A stretch of DNA of 64,000 bases from Coriobacteriia bacterium (GCA_018368455.1 JAGZEG010000014.1:1-64000); one strand, 5' to 3'. Shown: positions 1 through 8,378, counted from the first letter of the stretch. The notes: generated by a model from the letters alone, not told the origin. Made by a program: numbers and translations.

Positions 1-429
1 CATGGCGTTGATGGGGTAGGCGGCCTTGTCGGTGGAGAGGCACACCACGCGCTCCACGCCCTCCTCGATGGCGGCGTGCAGCACGTTGTCGGTGCCGATG
101 ACGTTGGTCCTCACCGCCTCCATCGGGAAGAACTCGCAGGAGGGCACCTGCTTCAGGGCCGCCGCGTGGAAGACGTAGTCCACCCCGCGCATGGCGTCCC
201 GGACGCTCTGGGCGTCCCTCACGTCGCCGATGAAGAAGCGCACCTTGCGCGCCAGCTCGGGGCTCCTCTCCTGCAGGCGGTGGCGCATGTCGTCCTGCTT
301 CTTCTCGTCGCGGGAGAAGACGCGGATCTCCCCCACGTCGCTGCCCAGGAAGTGCCGCAGCACGGTGTTGCCGAAAGATCCCGTGCCGCCGGTGATCATC
401 AGGGTCCTGCCGGTGAATGCGTCGCTCAT
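1..429 (-). CDS. UDP-N-acetylglucosamine 4,6-dehydratase-like epimerase (partial)
   Basis: An N-terminal fragment of 143 codons that runs off the left edge of the window. It opens with a Rossmann fold carrying the short-chain dehydrogenase glycine motif TGGTGSFG (residues 13-20), followed by SRDEKKQDDMRHRL and a VFHAAALKQVPSCEFFP stretch, typical of CapE/FnlA-type inverting dehydratases that start N-acetyl-L-fucosamine or related sugar synthesis for surface polysaccharides. The start overlaps the stop of the WecG-like gene by four bases (ATGA), so the two are translationally coupled in one operon. The missing C-terminal half means exact substrate stereochemistry cannot be judged; a generic polysaccharide-biosynthesis epimerase is the alternative. 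Confidence 0.85.
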   Translation of the reverse strand, partial: MSDAFTGRTLMITGGTGSFGNTVLRHFLGSDVGEIRVFSRDEKKQDDMRHRLQERSPELARKVRFFIGDVRDAQSVRDAMRGVDYVFHAAALKQVPSCEFFPMEAVRTNVIGTDNVLHAAIEEGVERVVCLSTDKAAYPINAM

Positions 430-1202
430 GCCTTGCCTTCCTTGCGCCTCGCGCCCGTGAGCTGATACCAGATGAACTTCGTGTTGGTGACCGCGTACCT
501 CTTGAAGAGCCGCCCGGGCTCCTGGGCCAGGCGGTAGAGCCACTCCAGGGAGAGGTCCTGCATCCAGCGCGGGGCCTCGGGCACCACGCCCGCCAGCACC
601 TTGAGGGCGCCGCCGACGCCGACCATCAGGCAGCGGGTGCGGCCCCTGAGCTCGCGCATGAGGGCCTCCTGGCGCGGCGCGCCCAGCGCCACCCAGCAGA
701 AGTCGGCCCCGGCGGCGTCGACGCGGGCGCACAGCCCCGCCTTCTCGGCCTCCGTCAGGGGACGGAAGACCGAGGGCTCCATGCCGGCGATCGCGAGGCC
801 GGGGTAGGCCGCCTCGAGCGCGGAGCGCAGGGCCCCCAGGGTCTCGGGCGCGTCGCCGTAGAAGTAGTGGCGCCAGCCCCGCCCCGCGGAGAGCGCGAGG
901 ACCTCGCGCATCAGGTCGGGGCCCGTGACGCGGCCCATCGCGGGGGCCTGCCTGCGGCCCACCACCGACAGGGGCTTGCCGTCGGGAAGCGACATGACCG
1001 ACCCCGCCTGGCACTCCCAGTAGGCCGGGTCGTCGTGGGCCATCACGCACGTGTGCGCGTTGGAGACGCAGACGTACTCCCCGCGCAGGCCGTCCAGGCC
1101 CTCGCAGAGCAGCGACAGGCAGCCATCCATGTTCGTCGCCGTGATGGGCACGCCGACGACGTCGACGCGGCGCAGGCGAGGGTCGGAAGGGTCCAGGGCC
1201 AC
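426..1202 (-). CDS. WecG/TagA/CpsF family glycosyltransferase
   Basis: A 258-residue protein of normal family length. The family adds the second sugar (for example N-acetylmannosamine or its uronic acid) to an undecaprenyl-diphosphate-linked primer on the cytoplasmic face of the membrane. Visible hallmarks are VSNAHT near residue 47, SLPDGKPL near residue 72, the FYGDAPE loop near residue 114 and WVALGAPRQE near residue 170, all conserved in TagA/WecG. It lies 2 bp downstream of the priming sugar transferase and overlaps the downstream dehydratase by 4 bp, so it belongs to the same surface-glycan operon. The acceptor and donor sugars cannot be read from sequence. Confidence 0.9.
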   Translation of the reverse strand: MALDPSDPRLRRVDVVGVPITATNMDGCLSLLCEGLDGLRGEYVCVSNAHTCVMAHDDPAYWECQAGSVMSLPDGKPLSVVGRRQAPAMGRVTGPDLMREVLALSAGRGWRHYFYGDAPETLGALRSALEAAYPGLAIAGMEPSVFRPLTEAEKAGLCARVDAAGADFCWVALGAPRQEALMRELRGRTRCLMVGVGGALKVLAGVVPEAPRWMQDLSLEWLYRLAQEPGRLFKRYAVTNTKFIWYQLTGARRKEGKA

Positions 1203-1204
1203 CG

Positions 1205-2047
1205 CTACACCGCCCCCTCTCCGGTGAACACGACCCTCACGGTCCTGGCGATCACCCTCAGGTCAGTCCACACCGAGCGGTCGCGTATGTAGGCCAGGTC
1301 CAGCTCGACCATCTCGTCGAAGTCCAGGTCGCTTCGGCCCCCGACCTGCCAGTAGCCGGTCAGGCCCGGCTTGACGGCCAGGCGCTGAAAGGCCCTCTCG
1401 TCGTAGAGGGCCACCTCCCGGGGAAGCGGGGGGCGGGGCCCCACCACGCTCATCTGGCCCATAAGGACGTTGACGAACTGGGGGAACTCGTCTATGGAGT
1501 GCCGGCGGAGGAAGCGGCCCACCCGGGTGACGCGGGGGTCCTCCCTCATCTTGAACATGGGGCCGGCAACGTCGCTCCTGTCCAGCAGCTCGGAGAGCCC
1601 CCTGTCGGCGCCCTTGCGCATCGAGCGGAACTTCCACATCGTGAAGGTCGACTGGGAGCCGTCGCGGTGGGTGCGCCCCACCCGGGCCTGGCCGTAGAAG
1701 GGGTTGCCCGGCGAGTCCAGGCGTATGGCGGCGGCCAGCAGCAGGCCCGGCACCAGCCCGACGGCTATCACGCAGGCCGAGAAGGCTATGTCGAAGGCGC
1801 GCTTGGCCACCCGGTAGCCCACCCGGGAGCGGTCCAAGTCCTTGACGGACTGCATGGCCGAGAAGCGCGGGAGCACGCCTCGGGCGTCGGGGGCCTGCGG
1901 TCCGTCCCCGGAGCCCCCGGGCCTGGCGCGGGGGCGGGGGGCCTTGGTGCCCAGGGGGGCGCCGGGCTCGGGAGCGGGCGCGTCAGCGGGCCCCGCGTTC
2001 GCAACAGCAGACTCTCGCCTATCCTCAGACGGCAAATCCATCGCCAT
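1205..2047 (-). CDS. priming sugar transferase (undecaprenyl-phosphate glycosyl-1-phosphate transferase)
   Basis: A bacterial sugar transferase of the WbaP/WcaJ/RfbP type that loads the first sugar-1-phosphate onto undecaprenyl phosphate. After a proline- and alanine-rich N-terminal tail of about 80 residues comes one hydrophobic segment (KRAFDIAFSACVIAVG onward), then the catalytic block: KFRSMRKGADR, RVGRFLRRHSIDEFPQ, MSVVGPRPPLPREV and KPGLTGYWQVGGRS. Only the C-terminal catalytic module is present, not the long N-terminal four-helix part of WbaP. The start is uncertain: ATG at 2047 is used here, but GTG at 2056 has AGGA four bases upstream, and a TTG at 2077 is also open. Every choice overlaps the end of the upstream NusG-like gene, which indicates operon coupling. 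Confidence 0.88.
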   Translation of the reverse strand: MAMDLPSEDRRESAVANAGPADAPAPEPGAPLGTKAPRPRARPGGSGDGPQAPDARGVLPRFSAMQSVKDLDRSRVGYRVAKRAFDIAFSACVIAVGLVPGLLLAAAIRLDSPGNPFYGQARVGRTHRDGSQSTFTMWKFRSMRKGADRGLSELLDRSDVAGPMFKMREDPRVTRVGRFLRRHSIDEFPQFVNVLMGQMSVVGPRPPLPREVALYDERAFQRLAVKPGLTGYWQVGGRSDLDFDEMVELDLAYIRDRSVWTDLRVIARTVRVVFTGEGAV

Positions 2048-2573
2048 GCTCTTCACTTTTTCCTGGTCGTCTTGCAAGAATCGCCAATCCCACTTTTGTC
2101 TGCATCTTCCGTCCGAACATGTCGACCTCGAGAAATGCGAGGCCCTTGCGGCGGTTGATGCTCCGGATCCATCCCTCGCGCTGCTTGAGCGGGCCGCTCG
2201 TCACGATGACGCGGTCACCCTCAATGACGCCTTCCGACATGGGCACAACGCGCTCTCCCGGCCTGGTAAACGCACCGATCCACGCCTGGTCCTGCTCGCT
2301 CAGGGGAACGAACGCCTCTCCCATGCTCAACACGCGCGTAAACTCCGGCACGTCACGCAGCTCGCGTTTCAACCGCTCGACGTCGTCCGTCACAGCGATG
2401 ACGTATCCAGGGAACAGCACGCTCGTCCCGTTCACCCATGTCCCGCGTACTTTCTTCTGCGTCTCGTAGCGCGGCGTGAAGCACTCGCTCACTGCGTCCT
2501 TGCTGACGATTCTCTCGATAAGACGGCATGTGGCTTCTTTCTTGCCGCCCAGAACCTGCACGACATACCACAT
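2025..2573 (-). CDS. NusG-family specialised antiterminator (LoaP/UpxY-like), copy 1
   Basis: A 182-residue NusG paralog. It starts MWYVVQVLGGKK, the usual start of LoaP/RfaH-type NGN domains, has the FPGYV motif near residue 54, and ends with a KOW-like part (EGDRVIVTSGPLKQREG near residue 125). Specialised NusG paralogs ride on RNA polymerase and prevent termination in long glycan or secondary-metabolite operons. Its position directly before the priming transferase, with overlapping ends, is the classic location. ATG 2573 is preferred over the in-frame codon at 2615 because the domain begins exactly there. It is not the housekeeping NusG, which is normally found beside secE and rplK. Confidence 0.85.
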   Translation of the reverse strand: MWYVVQVLGGKKEATCRLIERIVSKDAVSECFTPRYETQKKVRGTWVNGTSVLFPGYVIAVTDDVERLKRELRDVPEFTRVLSMGEAFVPLSEQDQAWIGAFTRPGERVVPMSEGVIEGDRVIVTSGPLKQREGWIRSINRRKGLAFLEVDMFGRKMQTKVGLAILARRPGKSEEHGDGFAV

Positions 2574-3017
2574 GCGACCATCCCATCCGCCGCGCCCGAT
2601 CCGTGCAGGGCGCACGCGAAAGCCGCGAAGCCCTGAGACACGTCCGCACGGCTCACGTATGCAAAATCAGATCCCTAAAACGATGTGCGAAGCAGAAACC
2701 GACGCATCAGGCCCTTGTCAAAGCCACCGCGCCGCCTTCGCAGCGCCATGCTTCGCCCCTGCGGCCTATCCGCATCGAAAAGAGAGACGTATGCATTCCC
2801 TTGACCCGTCGAGACCCGCACCAGGCACCGCCTCGACCGCAGCAAGATATGTCGTCGAACACGTGCGAGACACGCTTTGGAAAGCACGCCCACCTCGGCA
2901 AACATCCGAGGCGGCATCACTCACCTCGCAGCTCAGCGCGCAAAAACCAGGCCATCGCCCTCACGGGTCACCTGGGCTTTGCGCGCCCAGCTGGCACATC
3001 GCCAACCGCACAATCTC
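2574..3017. other. 444-bp gap between the two NusG paralogs
   Basis: No convincing gene is seen here. On the minus (transcribed) strand it contains a long imperfect hairpin just after the upstream NusG gene (2929-2993, listed separately), a perfect small hairpin with 6-bp arms at 2893-2898 and 2906-2911 (CCTCGG/CCGAGG), and a TTGACA-like hexamer at 2716-2721 without a clear matching -10 box. Short open frames here have no family resemblance. A structured leader RNA for the downstream NusG gene and polysaccharide operon is the most economical reading. Confidence 0.4.
2929..2993 (-). promoter_or_regulatory. long imperfect RNA hairpin after the second NusG paralog
   Basis: Arms 2929-2951 and 2971-2993 are complementary at roughly 19 of 23 positions, including an unbroken block of nine (TTTGCGCGC on the minus strand), with a 19-nt loop. 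It begins about 25 nt downstream of the NusG-like stop codon. There is no U tract after it, so a simple intrinsic terminator is unlikely. LoaP-type proteins are known to act on RNA stem-loops in the leaders of their target operons; assigning that role here is inference. Confidence 0.4.
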
Positions 3018-3707
3018 CTACGACTTGGCGACCACCTCCAGCGCCATGCGCACGGACGACCGCCCAAGCAGGCTCATGTCGAGATAGGCCACGCGCTTGT
3101 GGCGATCGATTTTCGTGACGAGGTCCTCGCGCCCCGCGAGTGGCCCGGAATAGACGACGAGGCGCCCATCGACAATGGCGCCCTCCGACGCAGCGATGAG
3201 GTGGTTCGGGCCCGCAAGCTCGGAAAGCAAGGCAACTGTAGGTGCGTCAAGCGCAATCGGCTCGCCCGCATCGTTCACAAGCGGGCGCACAGGCTCGTCA
3301 GCAAGCAAGCCCAGAGCCTCGGCAAGCGTCGAGGTGTCTTGAGTTATAGCGATGACATATCCGGGAAAAAGATGCTGTTCCTGCAGCTCCCAGACGCCCT
3401 TTAAGCGAAAGAACGCCTGACGACGGACAGAGAAGCAGTCATGTACCGCCTCACCTGCAATGGCACGTACGCGACGCGCCACAGCGCTCTCCCGCCCCGC
3501 CGTCACCTGCAAGGCATACCAGGGCAGCTTCTGTGCAGCGGCCCTCAAAGAAACGGCGCGCTCAGTTAGTGAAGACGGGCAAAGGGCCTCAGAATGACCC
3601 CCCCCCCGCTTTATTTCGCGGGGCGAGTCAGTGGGAATAAGGCAGCGGGAGCGCGTCGGCAGCGCAGTCGGCGTACTCATACCGCATGTCATAATCGCCT
3701 GCACCAC
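3018..3707 (-). CDS. NusG-family specialised antiterminator, copy 2, with G-tract switch
   Basis: A 229-residue NusG paralog whose NGN domain starts about 60 residues in (LPWYALQVTAGRESAV), has the FPGYVIAI motif and a C-terminal KOW-like part (DGRLVVYSGPLAGRED). The chosen GTG start at 3707 sits five bases after a GGGAGG ribosome-binding site; a second GTG follows at 3704 and ATG codons at 3692 and 3680. The roughly 55-residue N-terminal extension has no recognisable fold and is crossed by ten consecutive G residues (3598-3607). Adding or losing one G brings a stop codon within about ten codons, before the NGN domain. A TTG start beyond the tract, near 3549, is possible but lacks a good ribosome-binding site. 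Its promoter makes it the first gene of the polysaccharide operon. Confidence 0.8.
   Translation of the reverse strand: MVQAIMTCGMSTPTALPTRSRCLIPTDSPREIKRGGGHSEALCPSSLTERAVSLRAAAQKLPWYALQVTAGRESAVARRVRAIAGEAVHDCFSVRRQAFFRLKGVWELQEQHLFPGYVIAITQDTSTLAEALGLLADEPVRPLVNDAGEPIALDAPTVALLSELAGPNHLIAASEGAIVDGRLVVYSGPLAGREDLVTKIDRHKRVAYLDMSLLGRSSVRMALEVVAKS
3598..3607 (-). repeat. homopolymeric tract, ten G on the coding strand
   Basis: Ten consecutive C on the plus strand, read as G on the coding strand inside the N-terminal extension of the second NusG paralog. The reading frame that links the upstream ribosome-binding site to the NusG domain requires exactly 10 (or 10 plus or minus 3) bases. The adjacent bases form a small hairpin with 6-bp arms at 3604-3609 and 3618-3623. 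Such tracts are known hotspots of slipped-strand mispairing. I noticed no other comparable G/C tract in the window. Confidence 0.85.
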
Positions 3708-3804
3708 GGACACCTCCCGTCTTTTATCTACCTCTTGTTGAGGCCTCTAGTCACGCGTACTTTAACACGGCTTTCAGAGGAGCACGCAGCGTGTTCGCCA
3801 GATG

Positions 3805-3833
3805 TAATAACTGACGCGCGCCGCGTCATGCAA
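3805..3833 (-). promoter_or_regulatory. sigma-70 type promoter of the polysaccharide/NusG operon, with palindromic spacer
   Basis: On the minus strand TTGCAT (3833-3828) is followed after exactly 17 bp by TTATTA (3810-3805), in a locally AT-rich stretch unlike the surrounding DNA. The spacer holds a perfect inverted repeat, GACGCG-3-CGCGTC (3813-3827), a plausible operator between the -35 and -10 boxes. Transcription would begin near 3798 and give a leader of about 90 nt before the GTG start of the NusG paralog. Confidence 0.55.
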
Positions 3834-3903
3834 CGCACAAAACCAGTCGAAAGCGTCATGGAGACTTCATGCTCCGACGTGTCAGATCCCGCGAGCTACA
3901 CAA

Positions 3904-3940
3904 CGCGCCGCCGGCCGAGATCGTCCCGGCCGGCGGCGCG
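3904..3940 (-). terminator. terminator-like hairpin downstream of folC
   Basis: A perfect 13-bp GC stem (3904-3916 with 3928-3940) and an 11-nt loop lies about 32 bp past the folC stop. The 3' side on the minus strand is UUGUGUAG, a weak U tract, so termination may be inefficient or Rho-assisted. It separates the folC transcript from the polysaccharide promoter. Confidence 0.6.
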
Positions 3941-3971
3941 CGAAACGGCAGACACGGGCCGCACCCGACTC

Positions 3972-5507
3972 TTACGCCCTCTTCTGCAGCAAGCCCTTGA
4001 TCTGGCCGATAAGCGTGATCGTGCCGCAGCAGATGAACGGCTCCTCGGCCTCGAGCAGCCCCGCAAGCGCCTCTCCCGCGTCGGGGATGACCATGAGGCG
4101 CGGGCCACTTTGCTCTGGCGACCCTACAAGCTCGGTCACCTCGTCCGCCAGCGTCTGGGCAGGCAGGGCTCGCGGAGAGTCGCTCTGCGTCACGACGATG
4201 CGCCCGAACAGCGGGGCGAGCACCTGCACGATGCCGCGGTGGTCCTTGTCGGCCAGCGTCGCAAACAGAAGGGCGGGTCGGGCCGCCTTGTCGGGCGCGA
4301 CCTCCTGCAGCGCCGTCGCGAACGCCTGCGCCGACTGCGGGTTGTGGCACGCGTCGAGCAAGATAAGCGGCTCTCGACGGATGACGTCGAAGCGCCCCGG
4401 CGTAGGACAGCTCGCAATGGCAGCACGGGCAGCATCCGCGTCGAGAGGGCGCCCCATCAGCGCCGTCGCCAGCGACAGCGCGCACGCAACGTTGGCCGCC
4501 TGGTAGTCCGGTGCCACGAGGCAGACATTCGGGTAGCTCGCGCTCACGAGCCGGGCGCCCGGCTCCGCGGCCTCACCAGCACCTGTTCCCGGCACCTCAA
4601 CCTGCACATCCACATCGAGTGTAAGCTCGTCGCCAAGGTGCGTAGGCCGGTGCGTCACGCGGGCATCCGTTCGCGGCAGCCCCGCCGCCCTGGGCAGCAC
4701 CTCGCTGCCGTCAACCACCACGACCGTCGGCGTCACACCCTCTTGAGAGCACCGATCCAGCATGACATCGAGCACCTCTGCCGGGCGCGCCGCGTCAGGA
4801 CCGAGCACGCAGGGATTACCAGCATGGATGACTGCTGCCTTCTCCCCCGCGATCTGCCCGAGCGTGTCGCCGAGGATCTTCACGTGATCGAGCCCGATGC
4901 CCGTCACGCAGCACCCCTGTGTCGCTACGGCGCTCGTCGCGTCCCAACGCCCGCCGAGGCCCACCTCGAGCACGGCCACGTCGACGCCCGCCTCGGCAAA
5001 CACCGCCACCGCAGCAGCCGTCAGCAACTCGAACTCCGTGACGCCCAGTCGCGCCATCTCAGCGTTGCGCGCCTGCACCCGCTCCCACGCCGCCAGTGCC
5101 CAGGACACGCCGCGTGCAAACGCGGCCTCGCTCACGGGCGCGCCGTCGACCTCCATGCGCTCGGCGTAGCTCACGAGGTGTGGGCTCGTGTACAGGCCCG
5201 CGCACAGGCCCTCGCCGCGCAGCAGGGCCGCCGTGTAGCGCGAGGTCGACGTCTTGCCGTTCGTGCCGGCAATCTGCACGCAGCGATAGCAGCGCTCGGG
5301 GTGCCCGAGCTCCGCCATGATCTCTTGCGTCGTCTCGAGCGTGAGGTCGATGCCGAAGCACAGAGCCGCCGTCACGCGCTCGACAGCCGTATCGTAGTCG
5401 AGCACCTGGTCATCGCGAAGCGCAAACGGCGGCACCCAGCGCCGACGCGATGCGCCGGCGCCCTCCCCTGCCGAAGCCCCCAGAGTCGCGCCCTTAGGAC
5501 AGGTCAC
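3972..5507 (-). CDS. folC: bifunctional folylpolyglutamate synthase/dihydrofolate synthase
   Basis: A 511-residue Mur-ligase-like enzyme that attaches glutamate to dihydropteroate and extends the polyglutamate tail of folates in the cytoplasm. The ATP-binding loop GTNGKTSTSR is at residues 81-90, the omega-loop TSPHLVSYAERMEVDG follows, and the C-terminal domain carries LLDACHNPQSAQAF and the Mur-ligase-like DxxHNP motif. Length is somewhat above the usual 420-460 because of an N-terminal tail and an insertion around residues 255-310. The start overlaps the valS stop by 14 bp, so it is cotranscribed with valS. Confidence 0.93.
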   Translation of the reverse strand: MTCPKGATLGASAGEGAGASRRRWVPPFALRDDQVLDYDTAVERVTAALCFGIDLTLETTQEIMAELGHPERCYRCVQIAGTNGKTSTSRYTAALLRGEGLCAGLYTSPHLVSYAERMEVDGAPVSEAAFARGVSWALAAWERVQARNAEMARLGVTEFELLTAAAVAVFAEAGVDVAVLEVGLGGRWDATSAVATQGCCVTGIGLDHVKILGDTLGQIAGEKAAVIHAGNPCVLGPDAARPAEVLDVMLDRCSQEGVTPTVVVVDGSEVLPRAAGLPRTDARVTHRPTHLGDELTLDVDVQVEVPGTGAGEAAEPGARLVSASYPNVCLVAPDYQAANVACALSLATALMGRPLDADAARAAIASCPTPGRFDVIRREPLILLDACHNPQSAQAFATALQEVAPDKAARPALLFATLADKDHRGIVQVLAPLFGRIVVTQSDSPRALPAQTLADEVTELVGSPEQSGPRLMVIPDAGEALAGLLEAEEPFICCGTITLIGQIKGLLQKRA

Positions 5508-8217
5508 GAATCTGCTCCTCGAGCAGGGCGATGCTCTCCGTCAGCTTGGCAACGCGCTCGCGCTTGTCAGCGACGATCTCGGGCGCAGCCTTGGCCATGA
5601 AGCCAGCGTTGCCCAGCACCTTCTCGACGCTCGCAAGCTCCTTGCGCGCGGCCTCGAGCTGCTTGGTCGTGCGCTCGACCTCCTTGCCGAAGTCCACGAG
5701 GCCAGTCAGGTTCACGTAGATGCGCAGGCCCTGCTCAAGACGGCCCACGTAGCCCGCTGGCTTGTCAGCCTCGCCCGCCACGAGCTTCAGCTCGCCCAGG
5801 CGTGCCATGCCGCACACGGTGCCGCGGTCGGCCTCAAGGCTCGCGATGTCCTCAGCCGCGCCGCTTACGAGCACCTCGAGCTCCTGCTTGGGCGAGATGC
5901 CGTAGCGAGCGCGCATGGAGCGTGCCGTGCCCACGACGGCGCGCACGAGCTCGAATGCGTGCTCGGCAGCCTCATCGACCCAGCACGCCAGTGCCTCGGG
6001 CTCCGGCCAGCTCGCCAGCATGAGCAGCTGCGTGCCGGCCTTCTCGCCGCTCTCCACGACGCCGTCGGCCGCCTCGCCCGCCGTCTTGGGCAGCTGGTCC
6101 CAGATGAACTCCGTCACGAACGGCATGACGGGATGCAGCAGCCTGAGCGCCTGGTCGAGCACGAACACGAGGTTGCGCTGCGTCTGCGTGCGCACCTGCG
6201 CGTCCTCGGAGCGCAGCGGCGCCTTACAGCACTCGATGTACCAGTCGCAGAACTCGTTCCAGAAGAACGCGTACAGCTCGCGGGCGTAGTCGCCGAACAG
6301 GTAGCCATCGAGGTCGGCCCTTACGGCGCTCGCCAGCTTGCCAAGGCGCGAGAGGATCCACGCGTCGGCGCCGCTCAGCGCCTTGGGCTCGCCCGGCTCA
6401 AAGCCTTCGTCCAGGTTGCTCAGCACGAAGCGGCTCGCGTTGTAGATCTTCGTCACGAACGCCTTGGCCTGCTCGGTGCGCGGCGAGCCGATGAGCTCGT
6501 GCGTCTTCTTGTCGATGTCGGCGTCGAACTTGACGTCCTGGTTGTTCGTCACGAGCGTCAGCAGGTTGAAGCGCATGGCGTCGGCGCCGTACATGCGCAT
6601 GAGGTCCATGGGATCGACGCCGTTGCCCTTGGACTTGGACATGCGGCTGCCGTCCTTGGCCAGGATCGTCGCGTAGATGACAACGTCGTGGAACGGGATC
6701 TCGTCGCAGAAGTACAGCGAGCTCATGACCATGCGCGCCACCCACAGCGCGATGATGTCACGCGCCGTGACGAGCGCCCTCGTGGGGTGGTGCCCCTCCA
6801 TCTGCTCGGGGTTCTGCGGCCAGCCTTGCGTCGCGAACGTCCACAGCTGGCTCGAGAACCACGTGTCGAGCACGTTCTCGTCCTGATGCACGTGGTGCCC
6901 GCCGCACTTGGGGCAGACGTCCACGTCGTCCATGCACGCGTCTTCCCAGCCGCAGTCCTCGCAGTAGAACACGGGGATGCGATGGCCCCACCACAGCTGG
7001 CGCGAAATGCACCAGTCCTTGAGGTTCTCCATCCACGTCGTGTACGTGTCCGTCCAGCGGGCGGGGTGGAACGTGATCTCGCCGCTCGTCACGGCCTTGA
7101 GCGCCGGCTCCTTGAGCTTGTCGACGGCCACGAACCACTGCTCGGACAGCCAGGGCTCGAGCGTCGTATCGCAACGGTAGCAGTGCATGACGTTGTGCTC
7201 GTGGTCTTCGACGTGGTCGAGCAGTCCGTGCTCCTCGAACCACGCGACGACGGCCTCGCGGCACTGCTCGCGCGTCATGCCCGAGAACTCGCCGTAGCCG
7301 TCCACCACGACGGCGTGCTCGTCGAAGATGTTGATCTGCGGCAGGTTGTGCGCCTGACCCATGGCGTAGTCGTTGGGGTCGTGCGCCGGCGTCACCTTCA
7401 CGAAGCCCGAGCCGAAGCCCGCGTCGACGTGGAAGTCGGAGAAGATCGGGATCTCGCGGTTCACGATAGGCAGCATGACCGTCTTGCCGACGAACTTGGC
7501 CTTCTCGGGATCCTTGGGGCTGACGGCGACGCCCGTGTCGCCGAGCATCGTCTCGGGGCGCGTCGTGGCGACGACGATGTACTCCTGGCCGTCGACGGGC
7601 TCTGTGAGCGGGTAGCGCAGGTGCCACAGGTGGCCGGGCTCGTCGCGATACTCCGCCTCGTCGTCGGAGATGGCCGTCGTGCACGTGGGGCACCAGTTGA
7701 CGATGCGCTTGCCGCGATAGATGAGACCGTCGTGATACCAGTCGCAGAACACCTTGCGCACGGCCGTCTGATAGGCGGGATCCATCGTGAACTTGGGATC
7801 GTCGAAGTCGACGGAGCAGCCCATGCGCTTGATCTGGTCGACGATGATGCCGCCGTACTCGCGCGTCCAGTCCCAGCAGGCGTCAACGAACTTCTCGCGG
7901 CCGAGCTCGAGGCGGGAGATGCCCTCGCTCTTGAGCTTCTTGTCGACCTTCGTCTGCGTGGCGATGCCGGCGTGATCCGTGCCGAGAATCCAGCGCGTCG
8001 AGACGCCCTTCATGCGGTTGTAGCGCACGATCGTGTCCTGGATCGTGTCGTCGAGCGCATGGCCCATGTGGAGCATGCCGGTGACGTTGGGCGGCGGGAT
8101 GACGACGGTGCAGTCGCCGACGCCCTTGTTGCGCTGATAGGCGCCCGCACTCATCCACGTCTCGATCATCTGCGGCTCGACGGCCTGCGGATCATACGTC
8201 TTCGGCATCTCTTCCAC
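5494..8217 (-). CDS. valS: valyl-tRNA synthetase
   Basis: A 907-residue class I aminoacyl-tRNA synthetase that charges tRNA-Val. The HIGH signature appears as HMGH at residues 50-53 after PPPNVTG, and the KMSKS loop as SRMSKSKGNG. The editing (CP1) domain contains ATTRPETMLGDTGVAV, and a four-cysteine zinc-like knot (CEDCGWED, CPKCGG) lies in the middle. The C-terminal coiled-coil arm (VERTTKQLEAARKELASVEK) is present. GTG at 8217 is preferred because GGGAGG stands eight bases upstream; ATG three codons later is the alternative. No T-box leader is evident upstream. Confidence 0.97.
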   Translation of the reverse strand: MEEMPKTYDPQAVEPQMIETWMSAGAYQRNKGVGDCTVVIPPPNVTGMLHMGHALDDTIQDTIVRYNRMKGVSTRWILGTDHAGIATQTKVDKKLKSEGISRLELGREKFVDACWDWTREYGGIIVDQIKRMGCSVDFDDPKFTMDPAYQTAVRKVFCDWYHDGLIYRGKRIVNWCPTCTTAISDDEAEYRDEPGHLWHLRYPLTEPVDGQEYIVVATTRPETMLGDTGVAVSPKDPEKAKFVGKTVMLPIVNREIPIFSDFHVDAGFGSGFVKVTPAHDPNDYAMGQAHNLPQINIFDEHAVVVDGYGEFSGMTREQCREAVVAWFEEHGLLDHVEDHEHNVMHCYRCDTTLEPWLSEQWFVAVDKLKEPALKAVTSGEITFHPARWTDTYTTWMENLKDWCISRQLWWGHRIPVFYCEDCGWEDACMDDVDVCPKCGGHHVHQDENVLDTWFSSQLWTFATQGWPQNPEQMEGHHPTRALVTARDIIALWVARMVMSSLYFCDEIPFHDVVIYATILAKDGSRMSKSKGNGVDPMDLMRMYGADAMRFNLLTLVTNNQDVKFDADIDKKTHELIGSPRTEQAKAFVTKIYNASRFVLSNLDEGFEPGEPKALSGADAWILSRLGKLASAVRADLDGYLFGDYARELYAFFWNEFCDWYIECCKAPLRSEDAQVRTQTQRNLVFVLDQALRLLHPVMPFVTEFIWDQLPKTAGEAADGVVESGEKAGTQLLMLASWPEPEALACWVDEAAEHAFELVRAVVGTARSMRARYGISPKQELEVLVSGAAEDIASLEADRGTVCGMARLGELKLVAGEADKPAGYVGRLEQGLRIYVNLTGLVDFGKEVERTTKQLEAARKELASVEKVLGNAGFMAKAAPEIVADKRERVAKLTESIALLEEQIRDLS

Positions 8218-8378
8218 GACGGTTTCCTCCCTGGGTCAAATGGTGCCGTCGAGTATACACGCCACGGTGCCGGAGCCGCGTTTTCCGAGGACGGCGGCGC
8301 AGATAAACCCGGGAATTGTCACGGCGCGAAGAACGGGAGGCGGACGGGCGGGGCGATCTTCCAGCCGCAGGCGCGCTG

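Noticed and set aside
2675..2920. 81-codon frame between the NusG paralogs
   Set aside because: No ribosome-binding site, low-complexity arginine content and no family resemblance; it lies over predicted hairpins.
3018..3713. Sequencing error as the reason for the G10 tract
   Set aside because: The frame is intact across the tract and joins a strong start site to the NusG domain, so no error need be invoked; read-level data would still be needed to see length variants.
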